Part shown: positions 32,755 through 41,884 of the stretch, in pieces
Layout of the letters: each line of letters starts with the position of its first letter
How positions within the stretch are numbered: position 1 is the first letter of the stretch
Origin: Hyphomonas polymorpha PS728
GTDB lineage: Bacteria; Pseudomonadota; Alphaproteobacteria; Caulobacterales; Hyphomonadaceae
Length of the DNA stretch: 64,000 nt
Reading direction: 5' to 3'
NCBI RefSeq assembly: GCF_000685315.1
Contig: NZ_ARYM01000003.1
Coordinates: 186,001 to 250,000, forward strand
Program-made: the position numbers and the translations under genes
Notes under the pieces: generated by a model
What the model saw: only the letters and a program-made list of their open reading frames with translations
The model's database searches: none
Told to the model about the DNA's origin: nothing

Positions 32755-33442
32755 CGACTGGAACATTCGCGACAGCCTGAAACGCTTTTTCCAGTCTCAG
32801 GGTTTCGATGCCGATGTGGCTGAAAACGCCGTCGCGGCGCGCCGCAAGATACATGAGCGCGCGCCGGATCTGGTCATCCTCGATATCATGATGCCGGGCG
32901 AAGACGGCCTAAGCCTCTGCCGCAGCATTGCCGAACTCAAGACCATTCCGATCATCCTCGTAAGCGCCAAATCCGAGGAGATCGACCGTATCATCGGCCT
33001 GGAAATCGGGGCTGACGATTACGTCGCCAAGCCGTTCCATCCCAGGGAGTTGCTGGCGCGGGTGCGCGCCGTTCTGCGCCGGCTGGAAGCCAGCATGAGC
33101 GTTCAGTCTGGCGATGATGGCAAGCAGTTCTTTGAGTTTGACCGCTGGGTACTCGACATTCCCAAGCGCCGCCTGCGCCGCGATGATGGCATGGTCGTGC
33201 CGCTCAGCGCCACGGAGTTCCAGCTTCTGTTGGTCTTCCTGAAAAATCCCCGCGTCGTGCTCTCGCGGGAGCGTATCCTTGATCTCACCCGCATCAGCGA
33301 TTCCGATGTGTTCGACCGCAGCGTCGACAGCCAGATCAGCCGCTTCCGCCGCAAGATCGAGATTGATCCGCGCGAACCCAAGATCATCACGACTGTCTGG
33401 GGTGGCGGCTACATGCTCGACGCTGACGTGCGCCGCCTATGA
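32672..33442 (+). CDS. OmpR-family response regulator
   Basis: This 256-residue regulator is read from ATG 32672 (GGGGA, 8 nt spacing); ATG 32657 has no site. The receiver domain has the acidic pocket in LLIVDDD, phosphoacceptor Asp71 in LVILDIMMP, a switch residue in LVSAKS, and Lys in YVAKPF. The C-terminal winged helix is of OmpR/PhoB type (LSATEFQLLLVFLKNPR, then DRSVDSQISRFRRKIE and WGGGYML). Its stop overlaps the kinase start by ATGA, so the two form a pair. Confidence 0.93.
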   Translation: MTATIDQDRMQTPPEQSADLPRLLIVDDDWNIRDSLKRFFQSQGFDADVAENAVAARRKIHERAPDLVILDIMMPGEDGLSLCRSIAELKTIPIILVSAKSEEIDRIIGLEIGADDYVAKPFHPRELLARVRAVLRRLEASMSVQSGDDGKQFFEFDRWVLDIPKRRLRRDDGMVVPLSATEFQLLLVFLKNPRVVLSRERILDLTRISDSDVFDRSVDSQISRFRRKIEIDPREPKIITTVWGGGYMLDADVRRL

Positions 33443-35022
33443 AACGCCTTTTTGCCGATACCCTCCTGACCCGGTCGATCGTGATCGTGGTGGCAGCCCT
33501 TATTGTTGCCCAGCTTCTGGCGATTATTACCTTCACGCTCATTGCACGAAATGTCTTCATTGCCATGCAACAGAAGGCGCAGGTGGAAGCTGCGCTTGAC
33601 CTGATAAAGCTGGCCAGCGAGCAGCCCGATGAAGCGGCATTCGCTGAGGCGGCATCTGCCCACGCCAACGTTCTCTTCGTTCGCCGTGAAGACCGCGCCT
33701 TTGTGACGGCCGAAGACGAAACCGGTATGCAGGTGCATAACAGATGGGCCGCGTCAGGCCGCAACGCCGGGCAGATAACCTCCTTCCGCATCAGCAGTGG
33801 ACACAATGGCCTGGCAATGAATGTTCCCCGGCTTGATGTGGCCAGGCCAGCCGGTCAGCCGTCTGAAGAAGTAATGTTTCCTGGCCCTCCGCCACGCCGC
33901 GAAGATCACCGTTGGGAGGTTCCTGAGGGAGAAACCGGCTTGGAACGCCGGCCGCAAGGGCCATTGTCTGGCACTCCGCCTCGCGGCGAGGGCAAGCCTC
34001 TCATGCCGCCGGGTCCCGGTGGCGATTTCCGCCGGCCCCTTGGTTTTGGTGGTGGGGATGGCGAAATCAGCTTTCCCTCCAGGCTGGTGAATGTGTCGAT
34101 CGAGTATACGCCGGGTCAGTGGGTCAATGTGCTGATGACTTCCGGAGCTGATCGCGGTCCTCCCATACAGCCTTTCGTTTATGTGCTGTCTCTCTCATTG
34201 CTCGCCGTTGCCATCGCCGCTGGGTTTGCGGCCCGGTGGATTTATCGTCCGCTGGAAGACCTGGCGCGCGCGTCCAAAGCGCTCGGCCGGGGCGAAAAAC
34301 ACATGCCGCTTCCGGTGTCCGGTCCGCGCGACCTGCGCAATGTGATGCAGGCGTTCAACACCATGGCCACTCGGCTTGAGGCGACTTTGCAGTCCCAGAA
34401 GGATGTCCTGGTCGCCATCGGGCACGATCTGCGCACGCCCCTCACCGCAATGCGGATACGCGCCGCCATGATCGAAGACGAAGCCGAGCGCGAAAAGATG
34501 GAACGAGCGCTGGATGAACTTCAGAGCCTTACAGAAGCGGCCCTGCAAGCTGGAACTTCCAGTTTGCGTACGGACGAAAAGCTGATGACCGACCTCGGTG
34601 CGTTGGTCGAGAGCCTCAGCGAAGACCTGCGCGACATCGGTCAACCAGTCGCCTTCAATGAGCCAGATCAGCGCTTCGTCATCCGCGCCTGGCCGGAAGA
34701 CCTCACCCGCGCCTTACGAAATATTATAATGAACGCCGTGCGCTATGGTGAGCGGGCACGTGTCCATCTGGAGGACAGGGGAAGTGAATGCGCGGTGATC
34801 ATCGATGATGATGGCCCCGGCATCCCGGAAGCGCAGAGGGAGGCTGTCTTTGAACCTCTGGTTCGCCTTGAAAAATCAAGGAATACGGCAACCGGTGGCC
34901 ATGGGCTCGGCCTTCACATTTCCCGCAATATCATCCTCGCGCATGGCGGTCATATCGAGCTTGCCAATCGCCCGGAAGGCGGCTGCCGCGCCACGGTAAT
35001 CCTGCCGATCAGCAAGGCCTAG
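33439..35022 (+). CDS. Two-component sensor histidine kinase (EnvZ-like) with Pro/Gly-rich periplasmic domain
   Basis: This 527-residue membrane kinase has TM1 at about residues 13-37 and a periplasmic domain to about 245. That domain includes a long Pro/Arg/Gly-rich stretch, about 147-205 (PGPPPRRED, GTPPRGEGKPLMPPGPGG). TM2 at about 247-267 is followed by HAMP, an H-box in GHDLRTPLTAMR, an N-box in NIIMNAVRYG, and G-boxes DDGPGIPE and GGHGLGLHIS. The layout is like EnvZ/OmpR-type kinases that watch the cell envelope. The nearby BamA gene (153 bp downstream) fits an envelope role. Confidence 0.92.
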   Translation: MKRLFADTLLTRSIVIVVAALIVAQLLAIITFTLIARNVFIAMQQKAQVEAALDLIKLASEQPDEAAFAEAASAHANVLFVRREDRAFVTAEDETGMQVHNRWAASGRNAGQITSFRISSGHNGLAMNVPRLDVARPAGQPSEEVMFPGPPPRREDHRWEVPEGETGLERRPQGPLSGTPPRGEGKPLMPPGPGGDFRRPLGFGGGDGEISFPSRLVNVSIEYTPGQWVNVLMTSGADRGPPIQPFVYVLSLSLLAVAIAAGFAARWIYRPLEDLARASKALGRGEKHMPLPVSGPRDLRNVMQAFNTMATRLEATLQSQKDVLVAIGHDLRTPLTAMRIRAAMIEDEAEREKMERALDELQSLTEAALQAGTSSLRTDEKLMTDLGALVESLSEDLRDIGQPVAFNEPDQRFVIRAWPEDLTRALRNIIMNAVRYGERARVHLEDRGSECAVIIDDDGPGIPEAQREAVFEPLVRLEKSRNTATGGHGLGLHISRNIILAHGGHIELANRPEGGCRATVILPISKA

Positions 35023-35175
35023 CGGGGGCAAAGCCAGATTGTGGCGCGCTGCCACAGTCTGGCGCATCTGCGGCAAAACCAGGCCAGCCCTGGCGGGATA
35101 TGCACGCCAGACAGCCCGGCGATACCGGTTTTCCGGATCTGCCGGGATATGCTTCCAGCCAGGAACTGACTGCCC

Positions 35176-37725
35176 GTGAAAAACAAGCTTCTGAGCCTGA
35201 CGGCACTTTGCCGTGTTCCTTTCATTGCCTCCCTCAGCCTCGGCGCCGTTCTTCAGCCAGTGCTCCTCCCGGCCGCTCTGGCCCAGGAAGATCTGCTCGA
35301 AGGCACGGTTCGCACAATCCTTGTCGAGGGCAATCAGCGGATCGAGGCGCGCACCATCCAGTCCTATCTGCTGTTCGAACCGGGAGACAGCTTCAACGCC
35401 GAGCGCATTGACCTCTCGCTGAAGACACTCTTCGCAACCGGTCTGTTTGCGGATGTTGCCATCGACCGGTGGGGCAACGATGTCGTCGTGCGGGTTGTGG
35501 AAAATCCCATCGTCAACCGCATCTCGTTTGAGGGAAACAAGGCCCTCAAGGAAGACAAGCTCCGGGAAGAGATCCAGATTGCGCCGCGCAGTCCGTTTAC
35601 GGCGGCGCGGGTGAGTTCGGACGTCAACCGCATGATCGAACTCTACCGGCGCTCGGGCCGCTTTTCCGCGCGTATCCGGCCTGAATACAAAACTTTGTCC
35701 CAGAACCGGGTGGATGTTGTTTTCGTTATCGAGGAGGGGCCGACCAGCGGTGTGCGCGGCATCAACTTCATCGGCAACAAGGAATTTTCAGACGCCCGCC
35801 TGCGCAGCGAAATCGTCACCCGGCAGTCCCGCCCCTGGCGCTTTTTCAGCTCCAACGACAACTACGATTCCTCCCGTATGGAATACGACCGCGAAAAGCT
35901 TCGCGAGTTCTATCTCGACAAGGGCTATTATGATTTCCGCGTTGCCTCGGCGGTCGCCGAAATGGCGCCGGGGAAGAATGACTTCTTCATCACCTACACG
36001 GTGGACGAAGGCGTGCCGTACACCTTCGGTGAGATCAAGGTTGAAACCTCGCTGGCAAAACTTGATGCGGGATCCCTGCAGCGGCTTGTGCCGATGGCAG
36101 ACACCGACCCTTTCCGCGGCAAGATGATCGAGCAGACGATTGACTCGCTCACTTATGCGGCTGGCGTAGCTGGCTACGCCTTCGTGGACATTCGCCCCAT
36201 CGTGAAGGCGGACCCTCAAACCCGGCGCGTGGACATCACGTTCGTCGTCGATGAAGGCCCGCGCGTCTATATCGAACGGGTCAACATCGTCGGCAATACC
36301 CAAACGCTGGACCGCATCATCCGCCGGGAACTACGCATTGCTGACGGCGATGCTTTCAACCGTGTACTGATTGACCGATCCCGAAACCGTGCCCGCGCGC
36401 TTGGTTTCTTCAAGAATGTGACAGTGGAGGAAACCCCCGGCAGCGCGCCAGACAAGACCGAAGTGACCTACACCGTCGAGGAACAGTCCACCGGCGAGCT
36501 GTCCTTCTCGGCAGGCTTTTCGTCTACGGACAGTTTCCTGTTTGATGTGGGGCTCTCGCAGGCAAACCTGCTCGGCACAGGGCGCTCTGCAGGCCTTGAT
36601 CTCTCGCTCAGCCAGCGCCAGCAGATAGCCTCCTTCCGTTTCACCGAGCCGCGCTTCATGGACCGCACCCTGTCTGCCGGCCTGATGGGATGGCTGTCGA
36701 GCTATGACTATACCGACGTGTCTTCCTACGAATCCACCTCTTACGGCGCTGGTCTCAACATGGCGTTTCCAGTGGCTGACCGCACCCAGCTGGGGCTGCG
36801 ATACCGGCTGCAATATGACAGCGTGAACATCACAGACCAGAACATCGTCATCGATACGGAGGGGAACCTCGTATCCACCACCGTGCGCGATGCGGATGGC
36901 ACTGTCCGCTCGCCGGTACCGGGCGACATCACCGATCCCAGCCAGCTGGTCGTAGATGTATGCGACATCCGCTATCGCTTCCGCAGCTCCAGCTGTACCA
37001 GCGAGACCGAAGGTATTTCCTCCATTCTCGGCTATTCGCTGACATGGGATGGCACCAACGACCCAATCGAGCCAACGCGTGGGATGAACATGCAGCTCAG
37101 CCAGGATGTTGCGGGCCTGGGCGGCGATGTGCAGACCCTGCGCACGGAGGCCAATGCCACAGGCTATTACGGTCTCACGCCCGCTCTGCGCGCTTCGCTG
37201 CGTCTGTCGGCCGGTCATATCCAGCCATGGGGCGATGACATGACCGTGCGGATCAACAACCGCTTCTTCCGGGGCGGTTCCAACTTCCGGGGCTTCGATG
37301 TGGCCGGCATCGGCCCGCGCCAGGTCGTGCGTTATTATGATCCCGATACAGGCGAACAGGTGAGCATGGAAAGAGGGTCGGCGCTCGGCGGGAATTTCTA
37401 TTACCAAGGCACGTTCGAGCTGACCGTGCCAAATTTCCTGCCCGAGGAATATGGCATCAAGAGCGCCTTCTTCGTCGATGCCGGGGGGCTCGGCAGCCTC
37501 TACGACCAGGACATCGTCGCCCCCATCGCCTATACGGATTCCACCACCGGTTATGATGCCATTCAGTATACGGAAACAGACGCGGCCTTCCGCGCGGCCA
37601 CCGGCCTCAGCGTGATGTGGGACTCCCCGTTCGGCCCGCTGCGCTTCGACTTCTCCCAGGTGCTCCGCGCCGAAGACTATGACAAGAAGGAGACGTTCCG
37701 CTTCTCCACCACCACGCGGTTCTAG
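35176..37725 (+). CDS. bamA: BamA/Omp85-family outer-membrane assembly protein
   Basis: This 849-residue protein starts at GTG 35176, with AGGA about 11 nt upstream, and has a signal peptide ending LPAALAQ. Several POTRA repeats follow (residues about 45-370; IRTILVEGNQRIEA-type starts recur as NRISFEGNKALKED and VRGINFIGNKEFSD). The Omp85 barrel includes the conserved FRGGSNFRGFD and ends in Phe. It inserts beta-barrel proteins into the outer membrane. Unlike the usual setting (rseP-bamA-skp-lpxD-fabZ), here it follows a two-component system and precedes beta-oxidation genes. It could be a second copy or a relocated single copy. Confidence 0.88.
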   Translation: MKNKLLSLTALCRVPFIASLSLGAVLQPVLLPAALAQEDLLEGTVRTILVEGNQRIEARTIQSYLLFEPGDSFNAERIDLSLKTLFATGLFADVAIDRWGNDVVVRVVENPIVNRISFEGNKALKEDKLREEIQIAPRSPFTAARVSSDVNRMIELYRRSGRFSARIRPEYKTLSQNRVDVVFVIEEGPTSGVRGINFIGNKEFSDARLRSEIVTRQSRPWRFFSSNDNYDSSRMEYDREKLREFYLDKGYYDFRVASAVAEMAPGKNDFFITYTVDEGVPYTFGEIKVETSLAKLDAGSLQRLVPMADTDPFRGKMIEQTIDSLTYAAGVAGYAFVDIRPIVKADPQTRRVDITFVVDEGPRVYIERVNIVGNTQTLDRIIRRELRIADGDAFNRVLIDRSRNRARALGFFKNVTVEETPGSAPDKTEVTYTVEEQSTGELSFSAGFSSTDSFLFDVGLSQANLLGTGRSAGLDLSLSQRQQIASFRFTEPRFMDRTLSAGLMGWLSSYDYTDVSSYESTSYGAGLNMAFPVADRTQLGLRYRLQYDSVNITDQNIVIDTEGNLVSTTVRDADGTVRSPVPGDITDPSQLVVDVCDIRYRFRSSSCTSETEGISSILGYSLTWDGTNDPIEPTRGMNMQLSQDVAGLGGDVQTLRTEANATGYYGLTPALRASLRLSAGHIQPWGDDMTVRINNRFFRGGSNFRGFDVAGIGPRQVVRYYDPDTGEQVSMERGSALGGNFYYQGTFELTVPNFLPEEYGIKSAFFVDAGGLGSLYDQDIVAPIAYTDSTTGYDAIQYTETDAAFRAATGLSVMWDSPFGPLRFDFSQVLRAEDYDKKETFRFSTTTRF

Positions 37726-37823
37726 GCAGGCTTCCACTACGGCATGCTTCCCCGGCGTCCGGTCTGGACGCGTGGCCCCGGCGGCGCTTCACTCCGCCGG
37801 AAAACGGCAAGGGAGACCGGCTC

Positions 37824-38630
37824 ATGACCAGGCAATATCAGGCGCTCATCCTCGATCAGCAGGGCGGCGTGCTGCGCATCACGATGAACCGGCCCGAAGC
37901 CCTGAACGCCTTGAACACCCAGATGGTCAGCGAGCTGCGTGAGGTATTCCAGAACCTCTACTACGACCGCTCGGTTCGCGTGGTGGTCCTGGAAGGGGCA
38001 GGGCGCGCCTTCTGCGCCGGGCTGGACCTGAAGGAATCCTCCAGCCGTCAGGGCGGCGGTACGCGGCGCACGCCGGAGCAGGGGCTCGACGGCCAGCGCG
38101 CGATTGCCGAAATCTACGTCGCCATGCGCCGCTGCCCTCAGCCGATCATCTCCATCGTCCAGGGATCAGCCGCTGGCGGCGGCTTTGCCCTCGCGCTCGC
38201 CTCCGACATCCGCATCCTCAGCGAAGACGCGCGCATGAACGCCGCCTTCATCCGCATCGGCCTTTCGGCTTGCGATATGGGCGTGTCCTATTTTCTGCCG
38301 CGCATGATCGGCATGTCGCTGGCCAGCGAATACATGCTGACAGGCCGCTTCATCACGGCCGAGCGCGCGATGCAGATCGGTCTTGCCAACCGCGTCGTGC
38401 CGCATACGGAGCTGCGCAAGGAAGCCGAAGCATTCGCCGAGGATATGCTCCACGCCACGCCCCTCGGCCTGCGCCTCACCAAGGATGGGCTCAATCAGGC
38501 CGTGGATGCCGGTGGGCTGGAAGCGGCCATGGCGATTGAGGACCGCAACCAGATCCTCACCTCCACAGACCCCAATTTCGCCGAAGGCATCGCCGCCTTC
38601 TTCGAAAAGCGAAAGCCGAACTATTCCTGA
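37824..38630 (+). CDS. Enoyl-CoA hydratase/isomerase family protein
   Basis: This 268-residue crotonase-fold enzyme has NRPEALNALN near the N-terminus, GRAFCAGLDL, and the oxyanion-hole segment GSAAGGGFALALASD. At the usual glutamate positions of hydratases the sequence reads RIGLSACDMG, so an acidic residue is present but shifted (Asp), as in divergent members. It precedes two acyl-CoA dehydrogenase genes in the same direction, which fits a beta-oxidation-like side-chain degradation. The ATG has GGGAGA upstream. Confidence 0.88.
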   Translation: MTRQYQALILDQQGGVLRITMNRPEALNALNTQMVSELREVFQNLYYDRSVRVVVLEGAGRAFCAGLDLKESSSRQGGGTRRTPEQGLDGQRAIAEIYVAMRRCPQPIISIVQGSAAGGGFALALASDIRILSEDARMNAAFIRIGLSACDMGVSYFLPRMIGMSLASEYMLTGRFITAERAMQIGLANRVVPHTELRKEAEAFAEDMLHATPLGLRLTKDGLNQAVDAGGLEAAMAIEDRNQILTSTDPNFAEGIAAFFEKRKPNYS

Positions 38631-38757
38631 CGCGCCTGTCTCTGCGGCATGGGTTGACCTGCCGCAGGGAGCGTCCTGAAACTCGCACCAATCATAAAAT
38701 CGGGAGAAGGCGCGGGGCTTCGGAAGGCCTGCGCCTGTCAGAAACTGGAGGCCCTTC

Positions 38758-39882
38758 GTGAACCTGGATTTCTCGGACGAACAGAAGCAATTGCGCGAAC
38801 AGGTGCGCCGCTTCCTGAGCGAGAACTGCACATCTGAAACCGTCCGCGCCATACTTGAAGGCCCGGAAAGCTACGACAAGAAACTCTATCAGGGCCTTGC
38901 CGAGCTGGGCGTTCTGGGCGCGGCGATCCCTGAAGAATATGGCGGCGTCGGTCTTGGCCATCTGGAACTCTGCGTGGTGGCAGAGGAACTCGGCCGCGTC
39001 CTGGCGCCGGTCCCGGTCTCCTCCTCGATCTACCTCACTGCCGAGTTCCTGATGCTCGCCGGCTCGGAAAAGCAGAAGGAAGCCTGGCTACCGAAACTTG
39101 CCGCAGGGGAAGCCATCGGCGCCTTCGCCTATGCCGAAGGGCAGGGCCGCATGTCACCGGCCAAGATCAAGACCACCGTCTCCGGCGGTAAACTGACAGG
39201 CACCAAATCTCCTGTCGCCGATGGCGATGTGGCCGATATCGCCGTGATCGCCGCGAAGAATGAAAAAGGGCAGGTCTCGCTCTATCTCGTCGACCTTTCC
39301 GGACCGGGCGTCTCGCGCGAAACACTGGAGTCGATTGACCCGACCCGCAGCCAGGCGCGCCTTTCCTTTGACGGCGCGCAGGCGGAACTCCTCGGCGCAG
39401 AAGGCGACGGTTGGCACATTGCCAGCCAGGTGCTCGACCGCGCCGCCGTCCTCATGGCGTTCGAACAGGTCGGCGGCGCAGACCGCTCCCTCGAAATCGC
39501 CCGCGACTATGCGCTGGAGCGTATGGCGTTTGGCCGCCCCATCGGCTCCTTCCAGGCGATCAAACATATCCTCGCCGATATGTATGTTTCGGCGACGCTC
39601 GCCCGCTCCAATTGCTACTATGGCGCCTGGGCGCTGAACTCCGGCGCGGCCGAATTCCCGGTCGCGGCCGCCACAGCCCGCGTCTCGGCCACCACGGCCT
39701 TCCAGCACTGCGCCAAGAACAACATCCAGGTGCATGGCGGCATGGGCTTCACCTGGGCGTTTGACTGCCATCTCTATTATCGCCGGTCCAACGCGCTGGC
39801 CGTCGCGCTCGGATCGCTGTCGACCTGGGAAAGCCAGCTGATCGAACGCATGAGCGCCGGCAACGCCGAAACGGCCGCATAA
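38758..39882 (+). CDS. Acyl-CoA dehydrogenase, small subunit type
   Basis: This 374-residue FAD enzyme of the acyl-CoA dehydrogenase fold starts at GTG 38758, behind GGAGG. Visible landmarks are PEEYGGVGLGHLELCVV, the Arg in ERMAFGRPIGSFQAIKH (FAD contact), and HGGMGFTWAFDCHLYYRRS. Relatives usually have Glu where this has Ala (TWE in FadE28-like proteins), so this subunit may lack the catalytic base. The next gene, 15 bp downstream, is a second dehydrogenase of a different subfamily. That pattern is typical of heteromeric (alpha2beta2) enzymes acting on bulky acyl-CoAs. Confidence 0.9.
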   Translation: MNLDFSDEQKQLREQVRRFLSENCTSETVRAILEGPESYDKKLYQGLAELGVLGAAIPEEYGGVGLGHLELCVVAEELGRVLAPVPVSSSIYLTAEFLMLAGSEKQKEAWLPKLAAGEAIGAFAYAEGQGRMSPAKIKTTVSGGKLTGTKSPVADGDVADIAVIAAKNEKGQVSLYLVDLSGPGVSRETLESIDPTRSQARLSFDGAQAELLGAEGDGWHIASQVLDRAAVLMAFEQVGGADRSLEIARDYALERMAFGRPIGSFQAIKHILADMYVSATLARSNCYYGAWALNSGAAEFPVAAATARVSATTAFQHCAKNNIQVHGGMGFTWAFDCHLYYRRSNALAVALGSLSTWESQLIERMSAGNAETAA

Positions 39883-39897
39883 GGGGAGGAAAGAGAC

Positions 39898-41157
39898 ATG
39901 GATTTCAAAGATACACCTGAAGAAGCCGCCTTCCGCGCCGAAGTCCGCGCCTGGATCGACGCCAACGCGCCCAAGCACCTGCTTGAAGAGCTAAAGAATG
40001 CCAGCTTCGCGTCCAACGGCGTGGTGAGCGAAGACCCCATCGCTGCCGGTAAGGCCTGGCAGAAGAAGAAGGCAGAGGCTGGCTGGGCTTGTCTTCACTG
40101 GCCGAAGGAATATGGCGGCGGCGCGCGCACCCCTATTGAGCGCGTGATCTGGGGCCAGGAAGAAGGTCCGTATGCAGCGCTTACCGGCGTCTTCACTATC
40201 GGCCACGGCATGTGTGGCCCCACGGTGATGTCCTGGGCCAGTGAAGAGCACAAGCGCAAGCTGTTGCCCCCGCTCGCCAGCGGCGAAACCGTCTGGTGCC
40301 AGCTTTTCTCAGAGCCCGCCAGCGGCTCAGACCTCGCCGGCCTGCGCACCCGCGCTGTGAAAGCCGAGGACGGTTCGGGCGACTGGATCATCAATGGCCA
40401 GAAAATCTGGACCAGCGGCGCGCAATACTCCGACTGGGGCCTCCTGATCACCCGCACCAACCCCGATGTACCCAAGCACAAGGGCCTCACCATGTTCTTC
40501 CTGGACATGAAGAGCCCCGGGGTGGAAGTGCGCCCGATCAAGCAGGCCAACGGCCAGTCGAGCTTCAACGAGGTCTACTTCACAGACGTCCGTATCCCCG
40601 ATTCTCAACGCCTCGGCGAAGTAGGACAGGGCTGGGAGGTGTCGCTCACGACGCTGATGAATGAGCGCCTGTCGATCGGTTCGGGCATGTCCACCGGCTT
40701 CCCGGAACTCTTCCGCTTCTGCATGGAAGCGGAAATTGACGGCGAACCTGCTGTGAAGGATTCGGGCGTGCGGTCCAAACTGGCCCAGTTCGCGGTCAAG
40801 CAGAGCGGCCTGAAATACACCGGCATGCGCGCTATTTCCGCCCTGTCGAAGGGCGAGATCCCCGGCCCGGAAAACTCCATCGGCAAACTCGTCGCCGGCG
40901 CCACCATGCAGGAACTCTCGATGTTTGCGCTCGACCTTCAAGGCGAGGCCGGCGTGCTCTGGAATGAGGAAAGCCCCCAGCAGGGCCGTTTCCAGGCCAT
41001 GCTGATGCGCTCGCCCGCTACCCGTATCGAAGGCGGCTCGGACGAGATCCTGCGCAACATCATCGGCGAGCGCGTTCTCGGCCTGCCGGGCGATATCCGC
41101 GTCGACAAGGATGTTCCGTTCAAGGACATCCCGACGAGCGGCCGCAAAAAGAAGTAA
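39898..41157 (+). CDS. Acyl-CoA dehydrogenase, large subunit type
   Basis: This 419-residue acyl-CoA dehydrogenase has the N-terminal LHWPKEYGGGARTPIE region, CQLFSEPASGSDLAGLRTRA for FAD and substrate binding, and the C-terminal RIEGGSDEILRNIIGERVLGLP that often carries the catalytic glutamate. An AGGAAAGAG site precedes the ATG. It probably pairs with the preceding small dehydrogenase and uses its product with the enoyl-CoA hydratase. Likely substrates are bulky acyl-CoAs such as steroid or terpenoid side chains, but fatty acids are not excluded. Confidence 0.92.
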   Translation: MDFKDTPEEAAFRAEVRAWIDANAPKHLLEELKNASFASNGVVSEDPIAAGKAWQKKKAEAGWACLHWPKEYGGGARTPIERVIWGQEEGPYAALTGVFTIGHGMCGPTVMSWASEEHKRKLLPPLASGETVWCQLFSEPASGSDLAGLRTRAVKAEDGSGDWIINGQKIWTSGAQYSDWGLLITRTNPDVPKHKGLTMFFLDMKSPGVEVRPIKQANGQSSFNEVYFTDVRIPDSQRLGEVGQGWEVSLTTLMNERLSIGSGMSTGFPELFRFCMEAEIDGEPAVKDSGVRSKLAQFAVKQSGLKYTGMRAISALSKGEIPGPENSIGKLVAGATMQELSMFALDLQGEAGVLWNEESPQQGRFQAMLMRSPATRIEGGSDEILRNIIGERVLGLPGDIRVDKDVPFKDIPTSGRKKK

Positions 41158-41200
41158 GCTATCCTTGCCGTCCCGTCAGCCCTTGTCGCGGGCGGGGCGG

Positions 41201-41794
41201 TCAACTCTTGCTGAAATCGGATTCCAGCAGCTTCACGGCAATCTGCCTGGCTCTGTCAGAAGGCTTGCCCAACAGTTCGCCCAACGTCGGCCCGAAGAGG
41301 CCCACGCCGATCGCCAGGATCACGCTGATGAGGATGGAATCCTCCAGCTGCGCTTCGGAAAGTTCCGGCTGATTGATCTTCTGGCGGATGATCGTTTGCA
41401 CCGCTTCGCGTACGGTGCGCAGCCTGCGGGACTCGTCCGTCAGTTCGAGCCAGGCGGCCAGCCGCGCAGCCCCCTTGCTTTCAAACGCATCAAACAATTT
41501 CTGAATCGCAATGCCCCGCGCCGCCTTTGGGTCTGCCGGCAGGTCCATTTCGAGCAGTCCGCTTACCAACTCCCCGATCATCTTTTCCATCAGCGCGCTT
41601 TGCACGCCGTCGATGGTGCCGAAGTGATGCAGCACGGTGGCATTGGCTACGCCCGCAGCTTTGGCCACATCCACCAGCCGCAGCGATTGCGGCCCCTGGG
41701 CCACGAGCAAATTCTCGGCCGCGATCAGGATGTTCTCGCGCGAGGCTTCCGGGGACCGGCGGATCCTGGGCGTCTTGGTCTTATCTATTGACAT
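41201..41794 (-). CDS. TetR-family transcriptional regulator
   Basis: This 197-residue regulator has an N-terminal HTH (RENILIAAENLLVAQGPQSLRLVDVAKAAGVANATVLHHFG), a good match to TetR, and a helical C-terminus. It is convergent with the acyl-CoA dehydrogenases and divergent from the metal-dependent hydrolase gene. A perfect TGACA-4 nt-TGTCA palindrome overlaps its own start codon, so it probably represses itself and the divergent gene. The effector may be a fatty acid or acyl-CoA, as for many TetR proteins beside beta-oxidation genes. Confidence 0.88.
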   Translation of the reverse strand: MSIDKTKTPRIRRSPEASRENILIAAENLLVAQGPQSLRLVDVAKAAGVANATVLHHFGTIDGVQSALMEKMIGELVSGLLEMDLPADPKAARGIAIQKLFDAFESKGAARLAAWLELTDESRRLRTVREAVQTIIRQKINQPELSEAQLEDSILISVILAIGVGLFGPTLGELLGKPSDRARQIAVKLLESDFSKS

Positions 41795-41802
41795 TTTTGT
41801 CA
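41789..41802. promoter_or_regulatory. Palindrome TGACATTTTTGTCA overlapping the TetR start
   Basis: Perfect 5-bp arms around TTTT lie over the ATG of the TetR gene and about 85 bp upstream of the divergent metal-dependent hydrolase gene. This placement fits an autoregulatory operator. Confidence 0.55.
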
Positions 41803-41884
41803 GTAACTGCCATTCTCAATCGTCAAGGCAGGAGCTTACGGGCTAACTGCCGCTCCTGTCAGCAATATTTGCGAGACCAGACTG

